A stretch of DNA of 64,000 nt from Flavobacteriales bacterium (GCA_020635725.1 JACJZF010000014.1:6653-70652); one strand, 5' to 3'. Shown: positions 34,305 through 43,462, numbered from the stretch's first letter. Program-made: numbers and translations. The notes: a model not told the origin generated them from the letters alone.

Positions 34305-35306
34305 CTACGCGCTGAACCTCAGCGCGGCCCTCACGCCGGCGGGCAGCACGGGTATGCGGCGGCGCTCGAAGAGGAAGCTGCTGAGGTCGGCGATCTCCTG
34401 GAAGATGTGGTGGCTGCCGAGGGCGCCGGCGAGGTATTGCTTGCCGGTGCTGCCGCCGGTGCCCACGCGCAGGCCGATGGTGCGGTGCACCATGCTCATG
34501 TGGCGGTAGCGCCAGGTGGCCATGGCCTCGTCGATGTCGAGCAGGCGCTCCAGCAGGCGGAAGGGCATCTGCAGCACGGGCTCGTCGCGGTAGAGCATGA
34601 TGAAGACGGCGCTGCGCGCGGCGGCGGGGCTGAGGCGGCGTCCCTCGCCGGTCTCGAAGAGCTTCTCCCACAGCGCAAGGTTGCCCTCCTCGCCCTTCAC
34701 GAGCGATGCGGCGTAGGTCTGCTTGAGGTCGCGCCAGAACTCCTGTCCGCCCTCGGGCCAGAATTGGCCGGTGAGGTAGGGCATGCGGCCCAGCCAGCCG
34801 TTGATCTGGTCGAATAGCGTGGGCTGGCCCTCGAGCGCCTCGATCTCGGCCTTGTGCTCGGGCTTGAGCTGGCTGGTGTAGTACTGCTTGCCGAAGCGCT
34901 GCTCCATGCGCAGGCCGAGCTTGGCCTCGGCGATCTTGAACTGCATGCTCTGGAAGCCGCTCGCCGGGCGCAGCATGTCGCGGAAGTCGAGGAAGTCGAG
35001 CGGCGTCATCGTCTCCAGGATGTCGATCTTGTGCACGAGCACCTGCAGGATGGTGTGCACTCGGCCCAGGCGGTGCACGGCGATGCTGAGCTCGCCGGCG
35101 TTGTCGTCGATGTGGTCGTCGGCGAAGAGCTCCATGACACTGCCCACCTCGTGCAGGATCTGCTTGAACCAGAGCTCGTAGCTCTGGTGGATGATGATGA
35201 AGAGCATCTCATCGTGCGCGGGGCTGCCGAGCTTGACGCTCTCGGGTTCCTGCGCGCCGAGGATCTTGTCGAGCTGGAGGTAGTCGGGGTAGTAGACGTT
35301 GGACAT
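34305..35306 (-). CDS. kynA: tryptophan 2,3-dioxygenase
   Basis: 333 aa heme enzyme that opens the indole ring of tryptophan to N-formylkynurenine. Family residues are plain: HDEMLFIIIHQSYELWFKQILHE (substrate pocket), FRDMLRPASGFQS and RHMSMVHRTIG with the proximal heme His, then GTGGSTGKQYL. No other kynurenine-pathway gene is in the window. Confidence 0.96.
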   Translation of the reverse strand: MSNVYYPDYLQLDKILGAQEPESVKLGSPAHDEMLFIIIHQSYELWFKQILHEVGSVMELFADDHIDDNAGELSIAVHRLGRVHTILQVLVHKIDILETMTPLDFLDFRDMLRPASGFQSMQFKIAEAKLGLRMEQRFGKQYYTSQLKPEHKAEIEALEGQPTLFDQINGWLGRMPYLTGQFWPEGGQEFWRDLKQTYAASLVKGEEGNLALWEKLFETGEGRRLSPAAARSAVFIMLYRDEPVLQMPFRLLERLLDIDEAMATWRYRHMSMVHRTIGLRVGTGGSTGKQYLAGALGSHHIFQEIADLSSFLFERRRIPVLPAGVRAALRFSA

Positions 35307-35427
35307 CGCTGGTGCCGCGTGGTGTGCGGTTGGTGGCGAATGTAGCCGTGAGGGAGGTGGTGGGGCTGAGGTTGGTCAGGAGCGGGCGATACGGACAATA
35401 CATCGGGGCTTTCGAGAAATGCCTTTG

Positions 35428-35547
35428 CCACCTTTTGCTTCGCCAAAAGGTGGCGCCAAAAGGCGACCACGATCCAAGCCGCGGTCCGTCTCGCACGGGC
35501 ACGCAGCACAGGGCCCCCTGAGACGGGCGCGGCCGCGCGGATCGTGG
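35428..35547 (+). repeat. two-hairpin intergenic element, copy 2
   Basis: Hairpin 1 is a perfect 10-bp stem (CCACCTTTTG at 35428-35437 with CAAAAGGTGG at 35444-35453). After a GCCAAAAGGCGA linker, hairpin 2 spans 35467-35547, closed by CCACGATCC and GGATCGTGG and nearly identical to copy 1. The downstream ACGCCCAC..GCACGTG is also shared with copy 1. Confidence 0.8.
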
Positions 35548-35724
35548 ACGCCCACGCACGTGATAGTTGAGATGTCGAGCAGTCGCTGGTAGCGTTTCTT
35601 CATCAACTATCCGAGCCGACGACAAGCTCACATTCAGCATCAGTTTGTCCTCGGCGTGACGGCTTCAGGTGCTTGCTTTCAATGATGTCGCGCCAATCGC
35701 TCAGATAAAGGGTGCGGCAGGTGT
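35548..35724. other. intergenic segment between two inverted element copies
   Basis: Sequence between copies 2 and 3. A short minus-strand frame here (ending SDWRDIIESKHLKPSRRG...) has no recognisable domain and continues into the repeat. I see no supported gene; it may be a gene remnant. Confidence 0.35.
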
Positions 35725-35840
35725 CCACGGCCAGCGCGGCCCGGCCCGAGCCGATAGTGCATGGGCTTGTGCGGCGAGGGCCAAGGGCTTTGGCCGTGGT
35801 TGATCTTTGGCTCCACCTTTCCATCAAGGGAAAGGTGGAA
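35725..35840 (-). repeat. two-hairpin intergenic element, copy 3
   Basis: Read on the minus strand: hairpin 1 is CCACCTTT/AAAGGTGG (35838-35813), the linker is GCCAAAGATCAA as in copy 1, and hairpin 2 is closed by CCACGGCC (35799-35792) and GGCCGTGG (35732-35725). The closing stem differs from copies 1 and 2 on both arms yet still pairs. Confidence 0.75.
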
Positions 35841-35898
35841 GCGAAACTCAGGGCCGAGTCAACGCATTCTGAGAAACGGCCACGGCATCGCACGAGGC

Positions 35899-35906
35899 TA
35901 ACTTTG
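35899..35906 (+). promoter_or_regulatory. -7 box (TAACTTTG)
   Basis: Exact TAnnTTTG match only three bases before the ATG at 35910, which would imply a leaderless transcript. Confidence 0.45.
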
Positions 35907-35909
35907 GTC

Positions 35910-36356
35910 ATGCTCCGCACTTCGCTGATGCTGCTCGCGCTCGTGTCGTTGCCGGCATGGGCGCAGATCGGCTTCGGGATCACCATCCCGGCAGGACGCA
36001 GCACGGCGCGCCTGGGCACGGTGCCCGATTCGCTGGCCACCTATGCGATCAAGGAGGTTGACCTGCGCCCGCGTCCGCCCGGCGGACTGGAGGGATGGAT
36101 GGCGGCGCTTGCGACCGATGATACCTGCGCCGCGCAGGCCGACAGCCTCGGCTGCCAGCGCAGGAGCAAGGTGGTGGCACGCTTCACCGTGGAGCGCGAC
36201 GGCACGCTGAGCGACCCGCAGATCCTGAAGGGCACCTGCGCCTCGGCGGAGGAGCGGCTGCGCTGCGCGATCAATTCCTCCCCGCCTTGGGAGCCCGGAC
36301 GCATCGGCTACCACAAGGTGCGCACGCGCATGCAGGTGAGCTTCCGCGCGCCGTGA
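35910..36356 (+). CDS. secreted protein with TonB C-terminal-like domain
   Basis: 148 aa from the ATG at 35910, with a signal peptide (LLALVSLPAWAQ). The C-terminal 70 residues resemble a TonB C-terminal fold: RSKVVARFTVERDGTLSDPQILKG, then a helix with conserved pattern and PPWEPGRIGYHKVRTRMQVSF. There is no N-terminal anchor beyond the signal peptide, so it is not a classical energy transducer. The open frame upstream runs through the hairpin repeat and was excluded. Confidence 0.7.
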   Translation: MLRTSLMLLALVSLPAWAQIGFGITIPAGRSTARLGTVPDSLATYAIKEVDLRPRPPGGLEGWMAALATDDTCAAQADSLGCQRRSKVVARFTVERDGTLSDPQILKGTCASAEERLRCAINSSPPWEPGRIGYHKVRTRMQVSFRAP

Positions 36357-37307
36357 TCAGCCCTTGACGAAACGCACCGCGGCGTGGCCTTCGCTGGTGA
36401 GCAGGTAAACGCCGCTCGTCAGTGTGCTCACATCGATGGTGTTCATGCCCGGAGCGATGCGCAACTGCTGGATCAAGCGGCCATCGCTGCCGCGCAAGGT
36501 GGCCTGCAACGCGCTGCCCGCATCCGAGCGCACCTGGATGTGGTCGTCGGCGATGCTGGGCGAGACCGCGAGCGCAGGCGCGGCATGCTCCGCGATGCCG
36601 TTCGGCGTGAAGAAGGTGGGCTCGTAGCGGTACATGGTGCCCGGCTCAGGCAGGCCGAACAGGGAAGGCATGTCGCACAGCTGGTCGTAGGACACCTGCG
36701 GACTGTCCGGGTCGCCGGAGACCCAGACGCGCTCGATGCAGCCGCTGCCATCCGCCAGCACCTTGCGCAGGCCGATGTGCGGACCGCTGTCGTTGTTGAA
36801 GCCGCTGGCATTGTCATCGGACCGCGGGCCGAAGTGGAGGTACACATGCCCGGTCTCCAAGGCGATCCAGAGCTGAGCGTTCATGGTGTTCCCCGATAGG
36901 CCATTGGCCAGGTGCATGTCGCGCGCCTGCACGACCAGCGTGGCGCCGTGGGTGGTGGTGACCATCTGGTAACCGATACCCGATGCACCGCCGGTCTCCT
37001 CCAGAGGCGTCCCCGCCAGGTGGAAGTAGGCGGTGGATTCATCGTTGGTCAAACGCACGACGCCATCGCGGTGGATCGCGATGTCGTACACGTCATACAC
37101 GCTCCCGAAGGCCCATGCCTCCTGCGAAGGCAGGTCGTGCAGGCTGCGCCAGCCATCGGGTGCCCACGTGCTGATCGCCGTGGCGCCGGAGATGTTCTGA
37201 TAGGGCTGCGGGGCGATGTCGTGGCTGAAGAGGTAGCTCACCTGGGCCGACATCAGGACCGGGGCCAGGAGCGCCGCCGCTGTCACAAGGTTGTTCCGGA
37301 TTTCCAT
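36357..37307 (-). CDS. secreted protein with type IX sorting tail
   Basis: 316 aa. A signal peptide (TAAALLAPVLMSAQ) is followed by a beta-rich body with Gly/Asp-rich strands (DIAIHRDGVVRLTN, GHVYLHFGPRSDDNAS). The last 75 residues have the form of a type A sorting domain (LRGSDGRLIQQLRIAPG, VSTLTSGVYLLTSEG, VRFVKG). It should be exported by the type IX system and processed at the surface. The body is not recognised. Confidence 0.78.
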   Translation of the reverse strand: MEIRNNLVTAAALLAPVLMSAQVSYLFSHDIAPQPYQNISGATAISTWAPDGWRSLHDLPSQEAWAFGSVYDVYDIAIHRDGVVRLTNDESTAYFHLAGTPLEETGGASGIGYQMVTTTHGATLVVQARDMHLANGLSGNTMNAQLWIALETGHVYLHFGPRSDDNASGFNNDSGPHIGLRKVLADGSGCIERVWVSGDPDSPQVSYDQLCDMPSLFGLPEPGTMYRYEPTFFTPNGIAEHAAPALAVSPSIADDHIQVRSDAGSALQATLRGSDGRLIQQLRIAPGMNTIDVSTLTSGVYLLTSEGHAAVRFVKG

Positions 37308-37430
37308 GATCGCTGGTTTTCAGCCGGCCGTTCGTTCGACCAACACTGCAAACCAACTCCCGCATCCGGGCGATCGCCTAGCGATGAGTGACTACCGGCC
37401 GCGGGGGTGACGCACGGTGCGCGCTCTGTT

Positions 37431-37463
37431 AAAAAGAGAAGCGCGCCCGAGGGCGCGCTTCTC
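37431..37463 (-). terminator. Rho-independent terminator after the Spy-like gene
   Basis: A perfect 13-bp stem (37436-37448 with 37451-37463) and a 2-base loop. On the minus strand it is followed by TTTTT at 37435-37431. It lies 19 bases past the stop of the gene at 37482. Confidence 0.9.
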
Positions 37464-37481
37464 CTGCTCGAAGGAGCATGA

Positions 37482-37886
37482 TCACTCGTTGTGCGGCTTC
37501 TGCTGCATGTTGGTGCGCGCCTTCATGTTGGCGTCTCGTTGTTCCTGCTTGATCCGCTCGTACTGCGCGTTCTGGTCCTTGGTGAGCACGGCCTTGATCT
37601 CCGCCTGCTTCTTATCGCGCATCTCGATCGTGCGCTTGCGCTTGGCTTCCTGGTCGGAGACGGTTCGGTTCAGTTCCTTCATCGCATCGGAATGCCGCGC
37701 ATCGATCTCCTGGAGCAGCTTCACCTGTTCATCGGTGAGCTTGAGCTCTTCGCGCAGCGCGAGGGGGGTGTTCCTGCCGGCATGCCGGAGGGTGGGCTGC
37801 TCCGCAGGAGCCGTGGTTTGTTCCTGGGCCAGGAGCGCGGTGCCACTGGCCAGAAGGAGCGAGAGGAGGAGGGCGCGTGTTTTCAT
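37482..37886 (-). CDS. small periplasmic helical protein (Spy/CpxP-like)
   Basis: 134 aa with a signal peptide (LLLSLLLASGTALLAQ). The rest is predicted helical and highly charged, with an LTDEQVKLLQEID motif followed by a long KR-rich helix (SDQEAKRKRTIEMRDKKQAEIKAVLTKDQ). The LTxxQ-type pattern is that of Spy/CpxP chaperone-like proteins. The role, probably envelope stress or metal related, is inferred. Confidence 0.7.
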   Translation of the reverse strand: MKTRALLLSLLLASGTALLAQEQTTAPAEQPTLRHAGRNTPLALREELKLTDEQVKLLQEIDARHSDAMKELNRTVSDQEAKRKRTIEMRDKKQAEIKAVLTKDQNAQYERIKQEQRDANMKARTNMQQKPHNE

Positions 37887-37890
37887 GCAG

Positions 37891-37898
37891 CCAAGTTA
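37891..37898 (-). promoter_or_regulatory. -7-like box (TAACTTGG)
   Basis: TAnnTTTG-like octamer four bases upstream of the ATG at 37886. Confidence 0.4.
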
Positions 37899-37917
37899 GC
37901 GAGGGCGGAGCGTGCGG

Positions 37918-39966
37918 TCACCGTTCGATGATGATGCGCGTGGTGGCGCTTTCACCGATGACCAGGGCATAGGCGCCGGGAGCGAGGTGCCCCACATCGA
38001 TGCCGCGCCGTGCCGCGCCGATCGAGGTGCGCAGGGCGATTCGGCCCGTGGCCTCGATGATCCTGACGGGCAGCCCGGCATCGAGGCCAGCGGTGTTCGC
38101 CAGCTGGATGATGCCCGAAGCGGGGTTCGGGTAGGCGGTGACAGCGGCGCTGAGCCGCTCCTGCATGCCCACGTTCTGATCCAGGTCCACGCGGACGAGC
38201 TGATGGGTGGTGGCATTCACGTACCACAGCCTGCCATCGGGCCCGATCTCGATGCCCATGATGCCGGCCACCCCGGTGCTGATGCGCCCGATCTCGGCGA
38301 AGGAGCCGAGCATGTCATACACTACGATGTCGCCGTTGGCATGGTCGCTCACGAGCAGATGGTTCCCGCTGATGGCGATGCCGGCGGGCTCGATCAGTCC
38401 CTCGCTCACGATCTCCTCCCACACATGCCCGCTCATCTGGCTGTACTCCACATAGGTCTCGTAGGGTCCGAATGAACCCGGACCGCTCACGGTGCCGCTG
38501 CGCGTATCGAGGCGGATCACGCGCTGGTTGCCATGGTCCACCGCGTAGAGCCAGCCGTCGCGCTTGTCGAGCTCGCAATGGCTCACGATGTGGTCGTTCG
38601 GGTCGCGCTGGATGTCCATGCCGGCGTATCGGCGGATGATGGCATCGCCGTGGAAGTCGTTGCCGGGGCCGTGGTCGCTGCGGAAGTCGTGCATCACGAT
38701 GTCGTGGTTGTAGCCATCGACCACCCAATAGGTGTTCCAGCGGTCGTGCGCGATGCCTTGGCTGTGCGGGGTCACGTGGAGCATATCGAGGTGGCTGCCC
38801 AAGGGGCCGAAGAGGTTCTGGGCGTAGATGGCGGGATCGCTGCTCCAGAGCGTGATGCCGGTGAAGGGCGCGCCGCCGTTGTGGTTGGCATCGAATACGC
38901 CCGGCGCGGTGCTGAAGTTGCCGTTGTCGCCGAAGGCGATGGCGGTGGGAAGGCTCATGAAGTGCCATGCATTGGGGTCGCGCTGCCACAAGAAGGTCAT
39001 GTCCGGGCCACCGGGGTTGAAGAAGCGCACGGTGCTGCCGCCGCTGCTCTCCACATCCTTGTTGATCACCCAGAGCTCATTGCGGTCGCGATCCGGGTGG
39101 AAGGCGAGGTCGCGCGGCACGAGCAGGTCCTCATCATCATCGGCCACCACGGTGAAGGTGGGTGCGGCGCTCAGGTAATCGGCCACGAGGTCGGGCACGG
39201 CATCGTTCACGATCAGCGCGGCTGTGCCTGCATCGTTGGCCGGCGCGTCGTCCGGCATGCCGTTGAGATTCGTGGCCCAGATGCTGAGCGCGACATCGCC
39301 GGGAGCCGAAGGCAGCCAGGGGCCATCGACCTTGAACTCGTACCGGTTGCCGCTGGGGATGCTCACGCTGGTGAAGTCCTGGGTGAATTCCGTGGTTCCG
39401 TTCAACGCCACGTTCAGCGTGAAGCTGGTGATGGTCTCCGACCCGAAGTTGCGCACCGTGCCGCTGAAGTAGGTGCCGAGCCCTACGGTGTTGTAAAGGG
39501 GCGTGGTAAGGGCCGTGATGCCCATGTCATAGGGAGCGGGCGTGGCCACGGTGAAGCTGAAGAGGTGGAAGCCGCCAGCCTCATTGAACTCGGCGATGAC
39601 CACGCCTCCGGTGAGCACGCGGTAGGTCGCCTGGTTGTCGCCGTAGCTGTCGATGGCCACGATGGTGTACTGCGCGCCTTCGGTCAGGCACCAAGGACCC
39701 TCGGTGTAGGTGGTGTTGCTGGCATAGCCGCCGGCGGGTGAGGTCTGTGTGCCGCCGCTGTTGCAATTGATGGTTCCCGTGTTCCCGCCGGTGAAGAGCG
39801 GCGATTGCCCGCAGGTGTTGCCGTAGGGCACCAGTTGCCAATAGGTCTCATTGCCCCAGTCGTCGGTGAGCACCTCGATGGTGATCTCGAGTTCACCAGC
39901 ATTGCATTGCGCGAGGGCGGAAGCGGGGGTGAGGGCGAGGAGGAAGCAGGGTAGGGCGTATCGCAT
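37918..39966 (-). CDS. secreted NHL-like beta-propeller protein with type IX sorting tail
   Basis: 682 aa with a signal peptide (LLALTPASALAQ). The N-terminal part carries a bacterial surface beta-sandwich pattern (WQLVPYGNTCGQS, AQYTIVAIDSYGDNQ). Residues from about 150 include a CARDB-like domain (VGLGTYFSGTVRNFGSETI). The rest contains propeller strands typical of NHL/SMP-30-like repeats (DGWLYAVDHGNQRVIRLD, IEIGPDGRLWYVNATTHQLVRVD). The C-terminal about 80 residues (YPNPASGIIQL to RIIIER) are a type IX sorting domain. Confidence 0.82.
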   Translation of the reverse strand: MRYALPCFLLALTPASALAQCNAGELEITIEVLTDDWGNETYWQLVPYGNTCGQSPLFTGGNTGTINCNSGGTQTSPAGGYASNTTYTEGPWCLTEGAQYTIVAIDSYGDNQATYRVLTGGVVIAEFNEAGGFHLFSFTVATPAPYDMGITALTTPLYNTVGLGTYFSGTVRNFGSETITSFTLNVALNGTTEFTQDFTSVSIPSGNRYEFKVDGPWLPSAPGDVALSIWATNLNGMPDDAPANDAGTAALIVNDAVPDLVADYLSAAPTFTVVADDDEDLLVPRDLAFHPDRDRNELWVINKDVESSGGSTVRFFNPGGPDMTFLWQRDPNAWHFMSLPTAIAFGDNGNFSTAPGVFDANHNGGAPFTGITLWSSDPAIYAQNLFGPLGSHLDMLHVTPHSQGIAHDRWNTYWVVDGYNHDIVMHDFRSDHGPGNDFHGDAIIRRYAGMDIQRDPNDHIVSHCELDKRDGWLYAVDHGNQRVIRLDTRSGTVSGPGSFGPYETYVEYSQMSGHVWEEIVSEGLIEPAGIAISGNHLLVSDHANGDIVVYDMLGSFAEIGRISTGVAGIMGIEIGPDGRLWYVNATTHQLVRVDLDQNVGMQERLSAAVTAYPNPASGIIQLANTAGLDAGLPVRIIEATGRIALRTSIGAARRGIDVGHLAPGAYALVIGESATTRIIIER

Positions 39967-40071
39967 CGGAAGGGGTTGGGTCGTGAAGCTAATCCTCGGG
40001 ACCAGTAGCGCGCTGGAACTCGACCATCACCCGAACACCTTCCTTGGATGGCTTCCCGGAGCCGATGACGA

Positions 40072-40623
40072 TCAATCGCCGATGAGTCGCCCGTAGACGG
40101 CGGAATCGAGCTGCCGGCCTTCCCAGTGGTAGTTGCCACGCATGATTCCATCGAGCCGATAGCCGCAGCGCTCCAGCAGCGCACGCGACGCGGTGTTGTC
40201 CGGTGCGGTGATGGCCTCGATGCGGTGGAAGCCGATCGCCGTGAAGCCGTGTTCGGTGATGTGCTCCAGGGCTTCGCGCATGAGCCCCTTGCCCCAGTGC
40301 GCGGGGTCGAGGAGGTAGCCCACCTCGCCGGTCCAGTGCTCGGGTTTCAGCCGGTAGAAGCCGATGGTGCCGATGAGTGTATCGTCGTCGGCCAGGGTGA
40401 TGGCCCAGGTGAGCCCTTCGTTAGAGGCGCGGATGGCGGCGTTGCGGTCGATGAGCTCGCGCGCATCGGCTCGTTCCTGTGCGATGGGGCGACCGATATG
40501 CCGCATCACGCGGGGATCGCTGCGCAGGGCGAAGAGCCGATCGGTGTCATCCGCGCGCATCTCCCGCAGGCGCAAGCGGTCGGTTCGCAGGTCAGGGAAG
40601 ACGGAGAAGTCGAGCACCTGCAT
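40072..40623 (-). CDS. RimJ/RimL-type GNAT acetyltransferase
   Basis: 183 aa N-acetyltransferase. FPDLRTDRLRLREMRADD at the N-terminus and GTIGFYRL, GEVGYLLDPAHWGKGLMREAL and HRIEAITAPDNTASRALLERCGY are the standard GNAT motifs of the ribosomal-protein acetyltransferase subgroup. Substrate unknown. It starts one base after the stop of the hydrolase gene upstream, so the two are probably co-expressed. Confidence 0.88.
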   Translation of the reverse strand: MQVLDFSVFPDLRTDRLRLREMRADDTDRLFALRSDPRVMRHIGRPIAQERADARELIDRNAAIRASNEGLTWAITLADDDTLIGTIGFYRLKPEHWTGEVGYLLDPAHWGKGLMREALEHITEHGFTAIGFHRIEAITAPDNTASRALLERCGYRLDGIMRGNYHWEGRQLDSAVYGRLIGD

Positions 40624-40624
40624 G

Positions 40625-41371
40625 TTACTGGTACGTATTCATGAAATCGAGCAGGGCCTGGTTGAAGGCAGCCGGGTTCTCGGCGCTGCTCAAGTGCGCC
40701 GCATCGGGCAATACGATCAGGCGGCTACCTGGCATCGCGTCGCGCATGGCCACGCTCGTGGGCAGGGGCATGAGCGTATCGTGCGCACCGGTGATGACGA
40801 GCGCGGGCTTCGTCCAGCCGCGCAGGAGGCTGAAGCGGTCGGGGCGCAGCGCCATGCCGCGGGAGGCGGCCGCGATCGCCTCTGGCCGCTGCCGCGCGAT
40901 CATCGATTCGATGCGCCGCACGAGCTCGGGCCGTTGGGCCTGCGACTGCTCACTGAGCAGCTTCGGCAGCATGGCTCGCGCGATCACCTGGGGGCCGTGC
41001 TCCAGCGCATCCAGGGCGGTCTTCTCCCTGGCGGCTCGTCCTTCCGCATCATCGGCCGTGGCGCGCGTGTTGCACAGCACCAAGGCATCCACGCGCTCGG
41101 GGGAGCGCGCCGCCAGGGCCATGGCCACATAGCCACCCATGCTCAGGCCGCCGATCGTCGCTCGCTTCACGCCCGCGGCGTCCATATCGGCCAGCACATC
41201 ATCGGCAAGCTGTTCCATGGTAAGCGCGGTGGGCAATGCGCGGCGGTCAGCACCGAAGCCGCGGAGATCCGGCGCCAGCACACGGCATGCGGCCGAAAGC
41301 CCTTCCGCCTGCGGCTGCCAATAGCTGCCCTCGAAGGGGAACCCGTGAAGCAAGACCAGCGCTCGTTCCAT
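40625..41371 (-). CDS. alpha/beta-fold hydrolase
   Basis: 248 aa. HGFPFEGSYW forms the oxyanion strand, GGLSMGGYVA the nucleophile elbow (Ser in GLSMGG), and GAHDTLMP and DAAHLSSAENP the acid and His of the triad. It resembles 3-oxoadipate enol-lactonase-like esterases in layout, but the substrate cannot be told. Overlapping or adjacent to the GNAT gene downstream. Confidence 0.88.
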   Translation of the reverse strand: MERALVLLHGFPFEGSYWQPQAEGLSAACRVLAPDLRGFGADRRALPTALTMEQLADDVLADMDAAGVKRATIGGLSMGGYVAMALAARSPERVDALVLCNTRATADDAEGRAAREKTALDALEHGPQVIARAMLPKLLSEQSQAQRPELVRRIESMIARQRPEAIAAASRGMALRPDRFSLLRGWTKPALVITGAHDTLMPLPTSVAMRDAMPGSRLIVLPDAAHLSSAENPAAFNQALLDFMNTYQ

Positions 41372-41407
41372 GTCACCGTTAGATGCAGGAGGACCGATCT
41401 TCGTCGC

Positions 41408-42502
41408 ATGCGTGCGATCATTTCCGGCCTCTTGCTCTGCTGCACGGCGAATCTATTCGCCAAGGACTACGTGGTGCCACCGGATGATGTGGCGGGCTTC
41501 TTCGCCAACCTGCCGAAGGACGCCACTCGGGTGCTGTTCACGGCCGCTGCGGTGTACAAATGCCAAACGGACATCGTGCTGCCCGACGCGCAGCTGCTGG
41601 TGGTCGATGGGGCAGGGGCGCGCCTGATCCTCGGCCCCGCCAGCAACGGTTTCACACGGCGCATCCGCGATCAGAAGCACGCGGAGTCGTGCACCGGGTA
41701 CCGCTATCTCATCCGTGACTTCGCTTCCATCGAAGGCGGGCGCAAGGCGATCGATCTGCAGGCCACCTTGGGCAGCACCGTGGAGAACGTGCGGTGCAAG
41801 GGGCAGACCGAGGCCGCCGTGGACCTGCGCTTCTGCCTGCTCACGCGGCTGGAGAACGTGGTGCTCACCATGCCCGCGAAACGCGGCTTCGTGGTGCGGG
41901 CTGGCGACTGGGCCGGTGCCAGCTGGAGCAACAGCCAGAGCAACCACACGGTGCTGGAGCAATGCCGGGTGTATTGCGCGGCCACCACCACGGAGGCCTT
42001 CACGGTGCTCAACTGCAACGGCGTGCGCATGGTCGATTGCATCAGCGAGGGAGCGCCCTGCGACCACGATCTCTTCCTCTCGGCATCCACCGATGGCCAT
42101 GAGGATGCCCCCGCGCGCAACTCCGTGGTGAAGCAGTTCGCCCTCTCGAATTTCCATGTGGAGCACGCCACGCGTGTGGCCAGCATCCATGTGAACATGC
42201 CGCCGCGCTCCAGCGTGGACATTGATCAGGTGTATTGGAACGGCCGATTCACCGCGCCAGCCATACGGTACATCAGCGGGCAGCTGAACCTCTCGGACAT
42301 CGGCTGGTGGAACGAGGGATTGTACATCGCCTCGCGCATCGCCGCGCCGCGCATCAACGCGGACCGCTGCCATGGCGCCCTGCGCATGGATCAAGTCACC
42401 GGCGGCGGCAAACGGGCTGGATCGCTGCGCCTGGTGGACCCGCTGCCCGGCAATGAGACCCTGCAGCTCAATTATGTGCGTGTGACGCGCTCCGCGATGT
42501 AG
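41408..42502 (+). CDS. secreted right-handed beta-helix-like protein
   Basis: 364 aa from the ATG at 41408, with a signal peptide (IISGLLLCCTANLFA). The body has successive short strands and asparagines in the manner of a pectate-lyase-like parallel beta-helix (TVENVRCKGQTEA, LENVVLTMPAKRG, VLEQCRVYCAATT, AFTVLNCNGVRMVDCISEG). Not matched to a named enzyme; a phage or envelope glycan-active role is possible. The frame before 41408 only shadows the hydrolase and GNAT genes. Confidence 0.65.
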   Translation: MRAIISGLLLCCTANLFAKDYVVPPDDVAGFFANLPKDATRVLFTAAAVYKCQTDIVLPDAQLLVVDGAGARLILGPASNGFTRRIRDQKHAESCTGYRYLIRDFASIEGGRKAIDLQATLGSTVENVRCKGQTEAAVDLRFCLLTRLENVVLTMPAKRGFVVRAGDWAGASWSNSQSNHTVLEQCRVYCAATTTEAFTVLNCNGVRMVDCISEGAPCDHDLFLSASTDGHEDAPARNSVVKQFALSNFHVEHATRVASIHVNMPPRSSVDIDQVYWNGRFTAPAIRYISGQLNLSDIGWWNEGLYIASRIAAPRINADRCHGALRMDQVTGGGKRAGSLRLVDPLPGNETLQLNYVRVTRSAM

Positions 42503-42507
42503 CTTGT
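42500..42507 (+). promoter_or_regulatory. -7-like box (TAGCTTGT)
   Basis: Lies four bases upstream of the ATG at 42512 and overlaps the stop of the previous gene. Confidence 0.35.
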
Positions 42508-42511
42508 CGCC

Positions 42512-43462
42512 ATGGTGCCCGATCGCAGCCGCATCGTCGGATATGTTCTCATCGCCTTCGGGTTCACGTGGGCAGTGGCTGGGATCGGCTGGCTGTTCGG
42601 CATCGATACAAGCTCGGGCTTCACCTACATGGCGCTGGCCGCATGCTGCATGCTGGGCCCGGCCATCGCGGCCATCATCCGGCAACGGGCCATCGAGAAG
42701 CTTCCGTGGAGCGGCCTCGGACTGTCCATCCCCGGCACGCGCTGGAAGGTGCTGGCTGCTACCTGCGCGGTAGGGCTGCTCATCGCTCCGCTGTACCTGC
42801 TCTGCCAGCATCTCTTGGGCGATGTGCTCGGCATGGCGCCATTCGGCCACGCGGAAGTGAACAATGAACGCATGGCCGTGGCGGTGTCCGAGCTGGCGGC
42901 GCAGCTGGGCAGTGACCCCAGCGCGATGGAGAAGAACAAGTGGCTGCTGGAGCTACCGGCCTGGCTCGTGCTGCTCATCATCCAGATCGCGGCCCTGTTC
43001 TCGGCCTTTTCCCTCAATCTGATCTTCATGCTCGGGGAGGAGCTCGGCTGGCGCGGCTATCTCTTCCAAGTGACCAGCGCTTGGAATCCGCTGCGCCGTG
43101 TGCTGCTCACCGGGGTGCTCTGGGGACTTTGGCATGCGCCGCTCATCGCGCTCGGGCACAACTACCCCGGCTATCCGGTCAGCGGCATCGGCATGATGGT
43201 GGTGTTCTGCGTGCTGGCGGCGCTGCTCTTCGACTGGACACGCGCGCGCAGCGGCACCATCTGGTCATCGGCGGTGCTGCATGGGTTGATCAACGGAGGT
43301 GCGGGCGGAATGGCGCTCTTCGCGTGGGGCGGTCATCCGTTCCTCGGCTCATTGGTGGGCGTGGCAGGCTTCATCGTGCTCGTGTTGCTCGCGTCCGCTG
43401 TCCTGGCCTTCGATCCGGCGTACAAAGCAAGCCTCCTGCACGGCCCTCAGCCCGCCGCCTGA
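42512..43462 (+). CDS. CPBP-family intramembrane metalloprotease
   Basis: 316 aa with about eight membrane helices and the three motifs of the CAAX-protease/bacteriocin-processing family: EELGWRGYLF, LWGLWHAPL and VLHGLING. Members cleave within membranes; the substrate is unknown. Its last 16 bases overlap the end of the convergent S4-domain gene. Confidence 0.9.
   Translation: MVPDRSRIVGYVLIAFGFTWAVAGIGWLFGIDTSSGFTYMALAACCMLGPAIAAIIRQRAIEKLPWSGLGLSIPGTRWKVLAATCAVGLLIAPLYLLCQHLLGDVLGMAPFGHAEVNNERMAVAVSELAAQLGSDPSAMEKNKWLLELPAWLVLLIIQIAALFSAFSLNLIFMLGEELGWRGYLFQVTSAWNPLRRVLLTGVLWGLWHAPLIALGHNYPGYPVSGIGMMVVFCVLAALLFDWTRARSGTIWSSAVLHGLINGGAGGMALFAWGGHPFLGSLVGVAGFIVLVLLASAVLAFDPAYKASLLHGPQPAA

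Noticed and set aside
35603..36040. 145-residue minus-strand frame
   Set aside because: It runs through the hairpin repeat and antisense to the TonB-like gene; no domain is recognisable.
40364..41407. N-terminal extension of the beta-helix protein
   Set aside because: It is antisense to the hydrolase and GNAT genes; a good signal peptide begins at 41408.
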